64,000 bases of DNA from Polyangiaceae bacterium (GCA_020633235.1 JACKEA010000004.1:806001-870000), one strand, 5' to 3'; numbered from the stretch's first letter, positions 16,092 through 25,570 are shown. A program made the numbers and translations. The notes: generated by a model not told the origin, from the sequence alone.

Positions 16092-18104
16092 CTACACGAT
16101 CAAGCGCACGCCGCCGAGGTCGGCGAGGTTGTGCGGGAAGCGGTCGCCGGGGCAACCGATGAACATGTAGTTCTTGGGAACGTTGAGCCGTCCGCTGAGC
16201 TTGTCGATCAGATCCGGCCCGAAGCGGCCGCGAACGGCCACGAAGTCGATGCGGATTTCCGGAAAGATTTCGTCCAGCGTGCGGAGCTGCTCCGCGAGCT
16301 GCGGAGGGATCTTGGCTTCGTCGTCGTACACGTGGACGACGAGCAGATTGTTGGTGTGCTCGTTGTCGAGCACGTACTCGATGGCGCGGCGCAGGTTGGC
16401 CGGGCCATCCCCGCGAGTGAAGAACACGATCGCCTGGCTGTTGATGTCGTGGATCTTCCGCGTGGTCCAGTCCGCGACCTTGTCGTTGGCCTGGCGCACC
16501 TTTTCGTGGATGGCGCGCCCCATGTAGAGGAGCGCTTGCAGGATCTTCACACGCAGGAACATGAGCCCCACGGCGGTGACCGCGATGGAGAAGTAGATCA
16601 GAAAGATCACGGCCTGCTGGGAAGACTTGACGATGTTGCCGACCAAGGCAGTGCCCACCGCGACCATGGCGATGAGCACCGCGGGCCAGCTGGCACGCAG
16701 GTCCCTCGGCAAACGGCCGCGCTTGATGGCGAGCAGGCGGTTGCCCACGGCAAAGAGCATCATCACGCCCAAGAACGAGATGGTGTACACGCCGGCCAGC
16801 GTGCTGACGTCGCCCCTCGTGATGAACAAGATGGAGCAGCACAGCCCGAAGAAACCCACGATGATCCAGTGCGGCGTGCGGAAGCGGCGGTTCTCCGTGA
16901 GCAAGAACTGCGGCAAGCAGCGGTCCAGGCTCATGCGGCGCACCAGGCCGGTCACGCCCACGTAGCTGGTGAGCACGGCGCCGGACAACACCAACACCGC
17001 GTCCACGCTGACCCAGGTGCCCAGCCACTGACCCACGGAGCGGTGGCCCATCTCGCTGAGCAGCGCCGTCTGGTAGTTGCCGTAATGATCCACGGGGATC
17101 ATGCCCAGGCCCAACAGGCAGATGGTGGGGTTGAACACGAAGACGGCGATCCACATGTTGCGCAGCGTCTTCGGGAACACGCCCGGCTTCTGCTCTTCGA
17201 TGAAGTTGGCGGAGCTCTCGAAGCCGCTGATGCCCAACATGCCCGCGGCGAAGCCGAAGAACAGCGCCTTTTGCAGACCACCGGCGGGCGGGTGATGCCA
17301 GTTGGCGATCAGCGTGGAGAAGCCGTCCTTGTAGACGTACAGCGCTGCGGCGCCCGTGAGCAGCACCAGCGTGGAAATGTGCAGCACGAAGATCACCAGC
17401 GCGACGGCGGCGCTCTCGGTGATGCCGATGATGTTGAGCGCGGCGAACAGCGCGAGCAAGACCACCGTGCCGATCATGATTGGCGTGGCGTGAAACACGT
17501 GATGGGCGTAGTGCAGCGCCTCGTTGGCGCTGATCACCGCGGTGGCCACGTAGCTGAGCAGCGTGAGGCATGCCGCCAAGGACGCCTTGCCCTTGCTCGT
17601 GGTGTTCAAGAGCACGTTGTACGCACCGCCGTTCAGCGGAAGGGCCGAGCCCACTTCGGTGTAGATGCGCCGGAACAGGTACAGAACCAGCCCTACGGTC
17701 GCCAGGGCGATGGGCGCGTACACCCCAGAAGAGAGGGTGCACAGCGCGGCCACGTACAGCACGCTGGAGGTGATGTCGTTGCCGCAAATGGCGGTAGCGC
17801 GCCACTGGCCGAGCTTGTTCTGGGGTGCGACGTGGTGCGTGTGACCGACCGACGGTGGCGATTGTTCGAGGTCGGTGATCTTGGTCGCGTGGCCCCAGCC
17901 GGCGAATACCCAAGGCCCGTTGGGCACGGGGGTGGTTCGATCCTTGTCCTCTTGGGCGGGGGCACCCAGATCCGTGTCCATGTCTCCGCCGATGGTGAGC
18001 TCGGAATCCGGCGGCGGCTCACTGGGGCGGGTGTGGGAGGATTTTTCGTCGGGGGGCGAGGGCCGATCGCTCGGCGCACCTCCGCCTTCCGAAGTTCGAG
18101 CCAT
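16092..18104 (-). CDS. APC-family amino acid permease with large cytoplasmic tail
   Basis: A 670-residue permease. Residues 1-85 are charged and disordered, followed by 12 hydrophobic segments: ICGNDITSSVLYVAAL in helix 1 and SALPLNGGAYNVLLNTTSK in helices 2-3 are APC hallmarks. A tail of about 190 residues after LRVKILQALLYMGRAI contains alternating strands and helices (QAIVFFTRGDGPANLRRAIE, NNLLVVHVYDD, DFVAVRGRFGP). That tail resembles a nucleotide- or universal-stress-type domain and probably regulates transport. ATG 18104 was chosen because further upstream the frame runs into the divergent gene. Substrate unknown. Confidence 0.87.
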   Translation of the reverse strand: MARTSEGGGAPSDRPSPPDEKSSHTRPSEPPPDSELTIGGDMDTDLGAPAQEDKDRTTPVPNGPWVFAGWGHATKITDLEQSPPSVGHTHHVAPQNKLGQWRATAICGNDITSSVLYVAALCTLSSGVYAPIALATVGLVLYLFRRIYTEVGSALPLNGGAYNVLLNTTSKGKASLAACLTLLSYVATAVISANEALHYAHHVFHATPIMIGTVVLLALFAALNIIGITESAAVALVIFVLHISTLVLLTGAAALYVYKDGFSTLIANWHHPPAGGLQKALFFGFAAGMLGISGFESSANFIEEQKPGVFPKTLRNMWIAVFVFNPTICLLGLGMIPVDHYGNYQTALLSEMGHRSVGQWLGTWVSVDAVLVLSGAVLTSYVGVTGLVRRMSLDRCLPQFLLTENRRFRTPHWIIVGFFGLCCSILFITRGDVSTLAGVYTISFLGVMMLFAVGNRLLAIKRGRLPRDLRASWPAVLIAMVAVGTALVGNIVKSSQQAVIFLIYFSIAVTAVGLMFLRVKILQALLYMGRAIHEKVRQANDKVADWTTRKIHDINSQAIVFFTRGDGPANLRRAIEYVLDNEHTNNLLVVHVYDDEAKIPPQLAEQLRTLDEIFPEIRIDFVAVRGRFGPDLIDKLSGRLNVPKNYMFIGCPGDRFPHNLADLGGVRLIV

Positions 18105-18188
18105 TGTCGCGGACGCTACCGCTACCGCGTGATACGGGCAAGAGGAGTCGGATTTGCGCCGCGGGATTGACGTGCCAAAACCCGATCC

Positions 18189-18974
18189 GTGCGCGTCGTA
18201 TCCCTGGCCTGTTCGAACACGGAGATCGTGTGTGCGCTCGGGCGTGCCGACTGGCTGGTCGGAGTGGACGACCATAGCGACCATCCAACGGACGTCGTCA
18301 GTCGTTTGCCGCGCGTGGGTCCGGACTTGGGGATCGACATCGAGCGTGTGCGCGCGCTCCGGCCGGACCTGGTGCTGGCGTCCTTGACGGTGCCCGGACA
18401 CGAACGCATCGTCGAGGCCCTCGAGCGCGCGAAGCTGCCGTATTTAGCTCCCGAGCCGGTGTCCGTGGCGGATGTGTACCGGGACATCCAGGACATCGCG
18501 GGTCGGTTGGACGTCGAAGCGCGAGGGCGAGAGCTGGTGGCTGCCATGCGTCGAGAGCTGGACGCGACGCCGGAGCCGGCGCGGCCGGTGCGCGTGCTCG
18601 TGGAGTGGTGGCCCAAACCGGTGATCGTGCCGGGCCGGGACAGTTGGGTCACACAGCTCTTGAGCGCGGCCGGTGGCGAGAACCCATTTGGCGACCGTAC
18701 GGTCAAGAGCACGCCCATCGACGACCGGGAAGCGGTGGCGGCGGATCCCGACGCCATCGTGATCTCCTGGTGCGGCGTCAGGCCGGAGAAGTACCGCCCG
18801 GACGTGGTGCTGCGGCGACCCGCGTGGCAGGGCCTGCGCGCCGTGCGCGAGGGGCGCGTTCACTGCATTCCCGAGGCGTACCTCGGTCGCCCTGGGCCGC
18901 GGTTGGTGGACGGTGTGCGCGCTCTCCGCGCGCTGGTTCACGAGAGCTCGCGGGCTTCTGCTTCTTCGATCTGA
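18189..18974 (+). CDS. Periplasmic-binding-fold protein (BtuF/FhuD type) without signal peptide
   Basis: A 261-residue protein of the helical-backbone metal-receptor class (COG0614 type). It opens RVVSLACSNTEIVCALG, continues with DWLVGVDDHSDHP, VGPDLGIDIERVRALRPDLV, and ends RPAWQGLRAVREGRVHCIPE, all typical of BtuF-like binding proteins for cobalamin or other chelates. No secretion signal is present: the GTG start at 18189 leads straight into the first strand, and the gene has no ABC-transporter neighbour. Cytoplasmic members of this group exist, but their role is unclear. The 3' end overlaps the convergent coiled-coil gene by 37 bases. Confidence 0.8.
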   Translation: MRVVSLACSNTEIVCALGRADWLVGVDDHSDHPTDVVSRLPRVGPDLGIDIERVRALRPDLVLASLTVPGHERIVEALERAKLPYLAPEPVSVADVYRDIQDIAGRLDVEARGRELVAAMRRELDATPEPARPVRVLVEWWPKPVIVPGRDSWVTQLLSAAGGENPFGDRTVKSTPIDDREAVAADPDAIVISWCGVRPEKYRPDVVLRRPAWQGLRAVREGRVHCIPEAYLGRPGPRLVDGVRALRALVHESSRASASSI

Positions 18975-21196
18975 GCCAGGGCGGCGGCCAGAGCGTCCTT
19001 CGCGCGCTCCAGCGAGCCCTTGTCGTCGTTCCACTTCGCGTGCGCCTTTTCCAAGCGAGCGCTCTCGGAGGCGAGCTTGTCCCGCGTCTCGGACAGGTCG
19101 GCCTTGGTCGCGGCCAGCGAGGCCTCCAGCGACGCAATGGTGGCTTCGCGTTGTTCGAGGGTCTCGCGCGCCGCGCTGAGCTCGCCCTCGCGCGCGGCGA
19201 GGCTGCTCTCGAGCGAGCCGATCTTTTCGTCGCGCTCCACGATCGTCTGATTGGCGGCGTCGCGTTCGCCGGTGCGCTGCTCGAGGTCCCCGCGCAGTCC
19301 GGCGATGGTTCCTTCGCGCGCGTCGATGGTCTCGTTGGCGGCCTCGAGCTCGCTGCTGCGATCGCGAAGGTCGCTCTCCAAGCTCGCGATCTTCGCGTCC
19401 CGCGAGGCTTCGCTGGCTTCCTTCGCCTGGCCCAGCTCTTCCAGGCTCTTCAGCGTGGCGTCCAGATCCGCCTTGGTGGAGTCGTGGGCTTCGGTCAGCC
19501 GCTGCACCTCCGCGGCGTGGGCCGCAGACAGCTCCGCTTCCCGGTCCGAAAGGCGTTGGGCGGCCGCTTCCTCGGCTTCCGCCAAGGTCTGCGCGTGCTC
19601 CGCCTTGAGCTTGTTCATCGCGTCTTCGTTGGCGCGATGCAGCGCGGCCATCTTCGAATCGAGCTCCTTCTTGAGCTCGGCTTCGCGCGTGGCAATGGCG
19701 TCGGCCTGCGCTTCCTCCGCGGCTTCTGCCGCTTCCGCGAGGGCTCGGGCCTTGTCTTCGGCGGCGGCCGTCTGGGCCTCTTCCACGGCGGCGGCCAGCG
19801 CCGCACGGCCCGCCTCTTCCGCGGCGGCCACGTCGGTTTGCCGCGTCTCTTCCGCGGCCTCCAGGGCTTCTTGCTTGTCCGCGCGCATGGACGCTTCTTT
19901 CGCGTCGCGCTGCGCAATCTCGTTCTCGTGCGCTTCCTTCAGCTCGCTGATTTCGCGACCGCGAGCCTCCAGATCACCCTGGAGCTTTTCGCTCTTGCGC
20001 TTGAAGTCGTCGGCGCGCTTGCTCGCCTGGTCCTTGTCTGCGCGGACGGCTTCCAGGTTCCGCTGCGCATCGAGGTTTTCCTTCTCGAGCTCCAGGATTC
20101 TGTCGTTCAGATCGGCCTTCTCACGCTCCAGGCCGATGTTGCCGTCGCGCAGGCCGATGAGCTCCTTGTCCTTGGTGGTGAGCTGGTCGCGCAGGTCGAG
20201 CAGCTCCTTGTCCTTCCGGTTCAGGGCCTCTCGCAGGTCCAAGAATTCCCGAGCGGAGCCGCCGCCGCCCTTGCTGCCGGCTGCCGCCTTGGCCTTGGCC
20301 TCGTCCAGCTCCCGCTGCAGGCGCTGGACCTCCGCGTCCTTGCCGGCCTCCCGCTTGGAGTTGTCTTCCAGCTCCGTCAGGCGGGAACGAGCGGCCTTCA
20401 GCTCCGCCTCTAGCTCCGTCGCGCGGGCCTTGTGCTTCTCGACTTCTTCCTTGAGCCGGGCGTCGCCGCCGCCGCTCGCGGCGGGCCGTGGTGGGACCGA
20501 GTCCTTGGGCCGCACCGATTCCTTCACGGGTTCCGGCTCGGCCTCTTCGGCTTCCGGTTCGGGCTCGGGCTCGGGCTCGGGTTCGGGCTCCGGCTCGGGC
20601 GCCGGCTCGGGGGATTCGAGCAACGCGTCGAAGGCCTGCTCCGTGAAGTCGTCGACCTCCTCGTCGACCACTTCGTCGTCATCCACCGCCACGGGCGGCT
20701 CGCTCTCGAGCGCCGGGGCGGCTTCCTCTTCTTCGTCGTCCAGCGGTTCGGCATCGTCGATCACGATGTCGTCGTCGATGACGATGGCCTCCTCGCTCAC
20801 CGGCGGCACCGTCATCCCGGCCGGCACTTCCACGAAGGCCCGCGCTCGGTCCATCAGGTCGGAGAACGGGATCGGCTTGTGGACGTAGTCTTCCGCGTGG
20901 GTGCGCAGCCGCCGGTGCTGATCGAACGTCTCCTCGGTGGAATCGCTGCTCATGATGATGAGCGGCACGTTCTTCAACGCCGGATCGCGCTTGAGCTTGT
21001 TGCACACGGAGAAGCCGTTCATCCGCGGCAGCTCGATGCTGAGCAGGATGAGATCGGGCTTGTCGCTGGCCGCCGACTGCAGACCGACATTGGCGTCGTC
21101 CACCATGGTCGGTTGGCACCCGAGCGCGTTCAGTCCGTTTTCCAGCTCGCTTGCAAAGGCTGGATCCGCTTCGAAGACCAGTACCTTGAGGGACAT
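18938..21196 (-). CDS. FrzS/AglZ-like pseudo-receiver plus long coiled-coil protein
   Basis: A 752-residue cytoplasmic protein. Residues 1-125 are a response-regulator receiver fold, but the phospho-acceptor position is Ser (LILLS53IELPRMNGF instead of Asp), while the Lys of VHKPIP is kept. Residues about 140-240 are acidic and Pro/Glu-rich (a PEPEPE run). Residues about 250-745 form an almost unbroken coiled coil. This layout is that of FrzS and AglZ, myxobacterial polarity/motility proteins whose receivers also do not take phosphate. The middle length (FrzS about 550, AglZ about 1,400) leaves the exact counterpart open. Long Ser/Ala-rich frames on the other strand are shadows of the coiled coil. 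Confidence 0.85.
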   Translation of the reverse strand: MSLKVLVFEADPAFASELENGLNALGCQPTMVDDANVGLQSAASDKPDLILLSIELPRMNGFSVCNKLKRDPALKNVPLIIMSSDSTEETFDQHRRLRTHAEDYVHKPIPFSDLMDRARAFVEVPAGMTVPPVSEEAIVIDDDIVIDDAEPLDDEEEEAAPALESEPPVAVDDDEVVDEEVDDFTEQAFDALLESPEPAPEPEPEPEPEPEPEPEAEEAEPEPVKESVRPKDSVPPRPAASGGGDARLKEEVEKHKARATELEAELKAARSRLTELEDNSKREAGKDAEVQRLQRELDEAKAKAAAGSKGGGGSAREFLDLREALNRKDKELLDLRDQLTTKDKELIGLRDGNIGLEREKADLNDRILELEKENLDAQRNLEAVRADKDQASKRADDFKRKSEKLQGDLEARGREISELKEAHENEIAQRDAKEASMRADKQEALEAAEETRQTDVAAAEEAGRAALAAAVEEAQTAAAEDKARALAEAAEAAEEAQADAIATREAELKKELDSKMAALHRANEDAMNKLKAEHAQTLAEAEEAAAQRLSDREAELSAAHAAEVQRLTEAHDSTKADLDATLKSLEELGQAKEASEASRDAKIASLESDLRDRSSELEAANETIDAREGTIAGLRGDLEQRTGERDAANQTIVERDEKIGSLESSLAAREGELSAARETLEQREATIASLEASLAATKADLSETRDKLASESARLEKAHAKWNDDKGSLERAKDALAAALAQIEEAEARELS

Positions 21197-21289
21197 CGGC
21201 TGTACTCGGCTAGATGGGGAGGGGACGCGCGGCGCGTCAGGGCAGGTAGAGAGGCGGGAGGCCTACGATATCGGGCACTTGTAGAGGGG

Positions 21290-21961
21290 TCAAACCCGCT
21301 GACCCCGGGCAGCCTTTTCCGCGAGCCCCCCAACGCCCTCGCGGCTTGCCAGCACTTCGATAACCGACCGTAGGGCCACACCACGGGAACGCAGTCCAAC
21401 GAGCACGTGATAGAGGAGATCGGCGGCTTCGCTGGCCACCCGTTCATCGGTTTCTTCGGCGATGGCCCGCGTCAGCTCTTCGGCTTCTTCTCGGATCTTC
21501 GCTCCGATCTTGGCAGGGCCGCCGGTGAGCAGCTTCTTGGTGTAGCTCTCGCTTCCGCCGCTCTCCTGACGCTCCATCAGGGTGCGCTCGAGCTGCCACA
21601 GCTGGGGCGACTCCGGCGTCACCTCGCGTTCGTCGAGACGCTCGAAGAAACAGCTCTCACGACCCGTATGGCAGCTGGGCCCCTCGGGATCGACCGACAG
21701 CAGCAGCGTGTCGCCATCGCAATCCACCGTGATGGCCGCCACCCGGAGGCGATGGCCGCTCGTCTCCCCCTTGGTCCAGAGCTGCTGTCGAGAGCGACTA
21801 AAGAAGGTGGCAAACCCCGTCTCGCGGGTCCGCTCCAGCGCCTCGAGGTTCATCCAAGCCACCATGCGGACCTGGCCGGTGAGTCGGTCCTGGGCGACGG
21901 CGGTGATCAAGCCCCGGTCGTCGAGCTTCAGCTTTCGCACCGGCACGACGTTACCAGGCAT
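21290..21961 (-). CDS. hisI: Bifunctional phosphoribosyl-AMP cyclohydrolase / phosphoribosyl-ATP pyrophosphatase
   Basis: A 223-residue HisIE fusion for steps 2 and 3 of histidine synthesis (EC 3.5.4.19 and 3.6.1.31). The N-terminal HisI domain shows VRMVAWMNLEALERT, FFSRSRQQLWTKGETSGH, VDCDGDTLLL and PSCHTGRESCFF with the zinc cysteines. The C-terminal HisE domain shows SYTKKLLTGG, GAKIREEAEELTRAI and EAADLLYHVLV. No other his gene is adjacent, so the pathway is dispersed here. ATG 21961 fits the family start. Confidence 0.95.
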   Translation of the reverse strand: MPGNVVPVRKLKLDDRGLITAVAQDRLTGQVRMVAWMNLEALERTRETGFATFFSRSRQQLWTKGETSGHRLRVAAITVDCDGDTLLLSVDPEGPSCHTGRESCFFERLDEREVTPESPQLWQLERTLMERQESGGSESYTKKLLTGGPAKIGAKIREEAEELTRAIAEETDERVASEAADLLYHVLVGLRSRGVALRSVIEVLASREGVGGLAEKAARGQRV

Positions 21962-21970
21962 CTTCCGGGG

Positions 21971-22008
21971 GATGTTGGTCCGCCGCGGAACCGGGGGGCA
22001 CGCCCCCC
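21971..22008 (-). repeat. Variant copy of the dispersed motif next to a GC hairpin
   Basis: On the minus strand 21992-21971 reads GGTTCCGCGGCGGACCAACA then TC, close to the copy at 53048. It is followed on the plus side by a hairpin GGGGGG (21993-21998), CCCCCC (22003-22008). It sits between the divergent hisI gene and the cytochrome lipoprotein gene, unlike most copies, which follow a stop codon. Confidence 0.55.
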
Positions 22009-22150
22009 ATGGTGACGGATATCAATGGGGGCGGGCTACCCCATTTGTCGGCAGAAACACGCGAAAAACCACTGAAAAAGCCCTTGGCGCGGTTCCTGCT
22101 CTCTGTTCCGCCGGCACTTCTGCCATCCGCGCTCGGAGGAGAGATACACC

Positions 22151-24496
22151 ATGGCACGCACCACCCCGCGATCCCGCATTCTCGGTGCCTTGATGCTGCC
22201 GGTTTTGGCGGCGGTCGGCTTGTCCTCGGCCAGCTGCTCCAGCAGCAGCGAGGAAGACCGCAATACCTCGATTCAGGACGTCAAGAAGATCGTCTACGCC
22301 GTTCGGCAGCACACCGTCGTCAACGGACAGGACGTTCAGATCAACGTCGCCGGCGGGATGGGACAGGTGTTCGAGTATCTGCGCTACGTGCCGGGTGCTC
22401 GCCTCGAGGTGAAGGACCTCGCTACCGGCGGGGTCGAGAACATCATCGAGGACTTCCCCAAGGCGGACATCGCCAACCTCGACGTGTCCTTCGATGCCAC
22501 GAAGGTCGTCTTCTCCATGAAGCAAAACGGGGACGATGCCTACCACATCTACTGGTCCAGTCTGACCCGCGGGGACAACGGCAAATTCGACATCCACCAG
22601 CTCACCTTCGGCTCGGCGGATGACATCGACCCAGTGTACCTGGCAGGGGACAAGGTCGCCTTCGTGACCAACGAAGGTTACACGGAGATGGGTACCCGAG
22701 CGGACGAGTACAACCACTCTCGTCAGGCGACGCAGATCGCGACCATCACGCTTCAGGGTGGCGACGCAGATCGCAAGCTCTGCTCACAGAACCTCTCGAA
22801 CAGCTTCAATCTGTTCTCCATGGCGGACGGCAAGGTCGGATTCTCCCGGTGGGAGCACCTCGGCCCGACCAACGACATGAAGACGTTCGCCATGAACCCC
22901 GACTGCACGCAGATGGTTGCCATCGGTGGGCAGCACGGAAAGCCGGGCAACTCGCTGTTCGAGCTGTCGGAAACGAACACTCCCAACGTGTTCCTCGGCA
23001 TCATCACCGACCGCAAGGGGACCATCCAGGCGGGCACCATGGTGCGTATGGACGCCCGCTCCCCCGTCGACTCGTCGCGCTTTTTCGAGGAAGACGTCAA
23101 GTTCGACATGCTCACGCCCGCGGTTCCCACGGGGCGCGAGCCGTCGCCGGTGGGCCGCTATCGCAACCCGACCTCGCTGCCCGACGGGCGCATCATGGTC
23201 TCGTGGGCGAAGGGCTTCGTGAACGAGCTCGACGAGCTGTCCCTCACTCCACCGGATTTTGGCATCTACGTCTACAATCCGAAGACGCGGCAGAATCAGC
23301 TAGTCGTCAACTACGAGGACAGCTGGGAGCTGTACGCCAAGCCGGTCGTCAAGCGGGCGGAGCCGCCGATCTTGGCTTCCGTCCAGAACACGACGGACTC
23401 CAGCGTACCGACCATCTTCGGGTCCATCGACGTACGTGAGACGTCCCTGTACGCGCGCCACAAAAACACCGTTTCCGGTGCTCAGTTCGACAACACGCCC
23501 ATGGACGAAGCCCTGAAGCAGACCAAGAAGGTGCGGATCATCGAGGGCTTCTCGAGCGAAGGCGCACCGGGCGTGACCATGTTCGGCCTCACGATGCACG
23601 AAGGCGCGGCCATCCTGGGTGAAGCCGATGTGTACGAAGACGGCTCCTGGCTCGCGGCGATCCCGCCCTACGTGCCGGTGCACTTGCAGCCGGTGGACGA
23701 ATTCGACATGTCGATCCGCAGCCAGACGCTGTGGATCCAGGGCATGCCGGGTGAAGACCGGGTGTGCGGCGGCTGCCACGAGGACCGCTCCAAGCCCGTG
23801 CTGCCCGGCGGCCAAGCGCTCACCATTGCGGCCGGCAAGAAGGCGCAGGACTTCAACAGGCCGATCGGGGAGCGCACCGAGTTGCCTTGGTACAAGGCCA
23901 ACCCGGGCTACGAGGCCAACGAGATCCAGGCGTTGCTCGATGCCAAGTGCGTGAACTGCCACAACCAGAGCACCAACGGCAACGGCCCGCAGGAGTTCTA
24001 CGAGCTCACCACATCCAACGCGATCACTGGCACTACCGAGACGTACCAGATCCCGCGCATGGATCTGTCCGATCGGCCCATCACCGTGACCTACGACAAC
24101 AAGGTGGACACTTACCCGGCGTCGTACGTGTCGATCTTCTACCCCGCGGCGCTGGACATGGTCATGGGCGACACCACCATCGTCGGCACCGTTCCCCCGG
24201 CCTGGGGCGATCCAGCCAACGCTCGCGGCAGCGCCCTCATCGAAAAGCTCAACATGACGTCCTCGCTGGATGCCAACAAGACGGCGTGGAAGCTGGGCGA
24301 GGCCTTCAGCAACCCGGATATCAAGGGCGGAACCCGCACGATGCACCCCGAGAACGTGGGCGTGACGCTGACCCGCGAAGAGCGCGCGATGCTGATTCGC
24401 GCCATCGACCTGGGCGGCCAGTACTACGCCCGCCAGAACACCGCCTTCCAGCCCAACCAGAACGATCCCGTCAAGGGTTCCGGTAGCCAGTACTGA
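22151..24496 (+). CDS. Diheme c-type cytochrome / beta-propeller lipoprotein
   Basis: A 781-residue exported lipoprotein: signal peptide to about residue 30 with a Cys-Ser-rich lipobox area (LSSASCSSSS). Residues about 60-430 contain repeated strand motifs (VSFDATKVVFSMKQN, PTSLPDGRIMVSWAKG, FGIYVYNPKTRQNQLV) as in TolB/PD40 beta-propellers. Two heme-c sites follow: C539-GG-CH and C600-VN-CH. ATG 22151 is preceded by GGAGGAG. It lies 12 bases before the HEAT-repeat gene and near a larger protein of the same design, so these probably form an envelope electron-transfer or redox-sensing complex. The substrate is unknown. Confidence 0.8.
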   Translation: MARTTPRSRILGALMLPVLAAVGLSSASCSSSSEEDRNTSIQDVKKIVYAVRQHTVVNGQDVQINVAGGMGQVFEYLRYVPGARLEVKDLATGGVENIIEDFPKADIANLDVSFDATKVVFSMKQNGDDAYHIYWSSLTRGDNGKFDIHQLTFGSADDIDPVYLAGDKVAFVTNEGYTEMGTRADEYNHSRQATQIATITLQGGDADRKLCSQNLSNSFNLFSMADGKVGFSRWEHLGPTNDMKTFAMNPDCTQMVAIGGQHGKPGNSLFELSETNTPNVFLGIITDRKGTIQAGTMVRMDARSPVDSSRFFEEDVKFDMLTPAVPTGREPSPVGRYRNPTSLPDGRIMVSWAKGFVNELDELSLTPPDFGIYVYNPKTRQNQLVVNYEDSWELYAKPVVKRAEPPILASVQNTTDSSVPTIFGSIDVRETSLYARHKNTVSGAQFDNTPMDEALKQTKKVRIIEGFSSEGAPGVTMFGLTMHEGAAILGEADVYEDGSWLAAIPPYVPVHLQPVDEFDMSIRSQTLWIQGMPGEDRVCGGCHEDRSKPVLPGGQALTIAAGKKAQDFNRPIGERTELPWYKANPGYEANEIQALLDAKCVNCHNQSTNGNGPQEFYELTTSNAITGTTETYQIPRMDLSDRPITVTYDNKVDTYPASYVSIFYPAALDMVMGDTTIVGTVPPAWGDPANARGSALIEKLNMTSSLDANKTAWKLGEAFSNPDIKGGTRTMHPENVGVTLTREERAMLIRAIDLGGQYYARQNTAFQPNQNDPVKGSGSQY

Positions 24497-24508
24497 GGCA
24501 GCGAGGAA

Positions 24509-25453
24509 ATGGAGCAAGCCATGAAGCAGCGCAATCTTCGACACATCGTCCTCGGAGCCTTGGCCATCGGCGGCGCGACCTACCTCTCGAGTGGCGTCGC
24601 CGCGGCCGACACACCCATCAATCGCGCACCAGTCACCGGCTCGTACGCGAACCTCCCGGCAGACCAGATCGAGGAGCTCACGACGATCAAGCAGCTCAAA
24701 GCCATCGACGTGGGGACCACGGCACCAACGGAAATCTGGGGCCTGCTGGAAGGCGCAGAAAAGGTCGAGTGCCTCGACTGCATTCCCCAGATCTCGAAGC
24801 TCATGTACGACTCGCATTCTCGCACTCGCGAGATCGCTGCGTGGTGGCTGCGCAGGCGGATGCTCGGTGTGTTCGGGCCGGGTCAGGTCTACGAACAGAC
24901 TCTGAACACGGTCACCGATCAGAGCAAGAGCGAGAAGTCTCGGGCGTACGCCGCGGAGGCCATCGGGGAGTTCCTGACCTATGCCGGTGTGCCGACCCTT
25001 GCTCAGGCGGCGGTGAACGACCCTTCCCCGCTGGTCCGCAAGTCCGCCGCCCATGCTCTCGGCCGTATCAACCACCAGGGCCCGAATGGTGAGCTTGGCC
25101 AGGCGATCGGCGATCCGGACGAAGGCGTGCGGCTGGAGGCACTTCAGAGCGCGGTAAAGGTCCACGTGTTCACCGACGTCCCTGCGGTCGTGGAGCGCGT
25201 CGGGGATTCATCGCCGCTGGTTCGCAAGCGCGCCGCGGAGGTGCTCGGCACGATGCGCGCCGAGGACGCGGTCGTGTCGCTCATCGCGATCACCAACCCG
25301 CAGAACGAACCCGAGCCGACGGTACGCGCCGCAGCGGTGGCCGCCCTCGGCAAGATCGCTGATCCTGCCGCCAAGGACGCGGTCACCGCAGCGTTGCAGG
25401 ATCCGAATGGCTTCGTGCGCGATGCAGCGACGTTCGCCTCGCGTCGGCTCTGA
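24509..25453 (+). CDS. Secreted HEAT-repeat protein
   Basis: A 314-residue protein with a Sec signal (LRHIVLGALAIGGATYLSSG, cleavage near AAADT). The rest is alpha-helical HEAT-like repeats: SRTREIAAWWLRRRML, SEKSRAYAAEAIGEFLTYAG, SPLVRKSAAHALGRI, GVRLEALQSAV, SPLVRKRAAEVLGTM, PTVRAAAVAALGKI, GFVRDAATFA. Such repeats bind partner proteins. It lies 12 bases after the cytochrome lipoprotein gene, so it may scaffold that protein. A CLDCI pair near residue 90 is worth noting. The start may be ATG 24509 or ATG 24521, each with a GA-rich ribosome-binding site. A strong hairpin follows. Confidence 0.87.
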   Translation: MEQAMKQRNLRHIVLGALAIGGATYLSSGVAAADTPINRAPVTGSYANLPADQIEELTTIKQLKAIDVGTTAPTEIWGLLEGAEKVECLDCIPQISKLMYDSHSRTREIAAWWLRRRMLGVFGPGQVYEQTLNTVTDQSKSEKSRAYAAEAIGEFLTYAGVPTLAQAAVNDPSPLVRKSAAHALGRINHQGPNGELGQAIGDPDEGVRLEALQSAVKVHVFTDVPAVVERVGDSSPLVRKRAAEVLGTMRAEDAVVSLIAITNPQNEPEPTVRAAAVAALGKIADPAAKDAVTAALQDPNGFVRDAATFASRRL

Positions 25454-25476
25454 GCAGGGACTGTGAAATGGGAGCC

Positions 25477-25510
25477 GGCCCGGGCTTCGGTGTGAACCGA
25501 AGCCCGGGCC
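25477..25510 (+). terminator. Strong hairpin terminator after the HEAT-repeat gene
   Basis: Perfect 14-base arms, GGCCCGGGCTTCGG (25477-25490) and CCGAAGCCCGGGCC (25497-25510), with a six-base loop, followed by GAATTGTTT. It separates the HEAT gene from the larger cytochrome lipoprotein gene, whose own promoter must then lie in 25511-25570 unless there is readthrough. Confidence 0.8.
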
Positions 25511-25570
25511 GAATTGTTTGAAGAGGAACCGCCGACTTGATCAATGTCAGGTGCTAGACTTCGGTCCACC

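Noticed and set aside
16062..18170. A 702-codon plus-strand frame opposite the APC permease
   Set aside because: The His/Gln/Asp/Val-rich product has no domain and is antisense to a clear 12-helix permease; a high-GC shadow.
18605..20888. Long plus-strand frames rich in Ser, Ala, Leu and Gly
   Set aside because: They are mirrors of the coiled-coil coding repeats of the FrzS/AglZ-like gene.
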